Below, one piece after another: positions 63,781 to 64,000 of a DNA stretch of 64,000 nucleotides (position 1 is its first letter; each line of letters begins with the position of its first letter). The stretch comes from Vibrio echinoideorum (GTDB lineage Bacteria; Pseudomonadota; Gammaproteobacteria; Enterobacterales; Vibrionaceae). The position numbers and the translations under genes were made by a program. The notes under the pieces are model-generated. The model worked only from the letters and a program-made list of their open reading frames with translations. It was not told the DNA's origin and did not search any database. The DNA lies in the NCBI RefSeq assembly GCF_024347455.1, contig NZ_AP025483.1:186001-250000 (forward strand), in the 5' to 3' direction.

Positions 63781-64000
63781 ATGAGCAGCCGGAAGCCAGC
63801 AACCATCGCCGTACGTACTGGCATCGAGTCAGACACTCAACATCATGCCGTAGTTCCACCTATTTATCTGTCGACTAACTACGGTTTTCCCGCTTTTGGT
63901 GAAGTACCAAAGTACGATTACACCCGTTCTGGTAATCCAAACCGTGGTTTATTAGAAACTGCGCTGTTTGAACTAGAATCTGGTAAAGGTGCAGTTGTCA
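63781..64000 (+). CDS. metB: Cystathionine gamma-synthase, 5' part
   Basis: MetB joins cysteine to an activated homoserine, giving cystathionine for methionine synthesis. Only the first 73 residues are in the window. They read MSSRKPATIAVRTGIESDTQ at the start and contain VVPPIYLSTNY and YTRSGNPNR (47-55), the PLP-phosphate and subunit-contact region of the Cys/Met metabolism enzymes. AAGGA precedes the ATG. Divergence from metJ with met boxes identifies it as MetB rather than MetC or a lyase paralog. The gene runs past the window end. Confidence 0.92.
   Translation, partial: MSSRKPATIAVRTGIESDTQHHAVVPPIYLSTNYGFPAFGEVPKYDYTRSGNPNRGLLETALFELESGKGAVV

Overview
This window looks like core chromosome I of a Vibrio, probably of the Splendidus clade. 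That placement is inferred from gene content, gene order and a moderate GC content; no search was run. The block metB/metJ, rpmE, priA, cytR, ftsN, hslVU, menA, rraA, zapB, glpX, tpiA, pfkA, fieF, cpxP, cpxRA, sodA is the classic gammaproteobacterial order. CrbS/CrbR, acs and a VC_2705-type symporter with its small DUF4212 subunit are typical of vibrios. I saw no rRNA, tRNA, IS element, prophage, integron or CRISPR array. The window is dense housekeeping and metabolic DNA, and its novelty lies mainly in regulatory sequence.

Layout. 0-3.5 kb: the end of a YjaH-like (DUF1481) gene, then purD and purH with a terminator-like hairpin between them. 3.8-9.2 kb: zntR, then fis, dusB, prmA, accC, accB and aroQ. 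9.5-26 kb: an acetate-utilisation neighbourhood with acs, a DEDDh exonuclease paired with a cNMP/CBS/DUF294 protein, an MFS carrier, the SSS-fused hybrid kinase CrbS, a Fur-boxed operon of a FagA-like gene and fumC, the acetate symporter pair, the antiporter NhaP2 and the response regulator CrbR. 26-41 kb: dsbD, then arginine, pyrimidine and C4-dicarboxylate genes. These are an ArgR-family regulator, pyrLBI with an attenuator leader, argF-arcC-arcA (arginine deiminase pathway), a YfcC-type carrier, dcuA and aspA. 41-46.5 kb: fxsA, trmL, Fur-boxed sodA, cpxRA, cpxP and fieF. 46.7-52.2 kb: pfkA, tpiA, a CHMI-like tautomerase, DUF805 and DUF3135 genes, a SufR-like regulator and glpX. 52.5-61.4 kb: zapB, rraA, menA, hslUV, ftsN, cytR, priA and rpmE. 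61.7-64 kb: a short malic enzyme, metJ, four contiguous met boxes and the start of metB.

How the genes work together. Acs and the ActP-like symporter take up and activate acetate under CrbS/CrbR control, as known for V. fischeri and V. cholerae. The arc genes with argF turn arginine into ornithine, carbamoyl phosphate and ATP, and the adjacent pyrBI uses carbamoyl phosphate for pyrimidines. AspA, DcuA and fumarase handle aspartate, fumarate and malate. Iron-independent FumC and Mn-type SodA each sit behind a Fur box, as expected for an iron-sparing response. PfkA, TpiA and GlpX cover the central glycolysis/gluconeogenesis step.

Most notable non-coding signals: short tandem-repeat arrays just after stop codons, whose units are not multiples of three and contain a stop triplet; perfect 11-bp hairpins in both arc intercistronic spacers; a perfect 11-bp hairpin abutting the sodA start codon; a 35-codon pyrL leader whose stop lies in the attenuator loop; near-identical direct repeats 22 bp apart before nhaP2; and a perfect 8-3-8 inverted repeat before cytR. 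No wholly new multi-gene system is evident. The least understood conserved pair is the DUF294 protein with its exonuclease.
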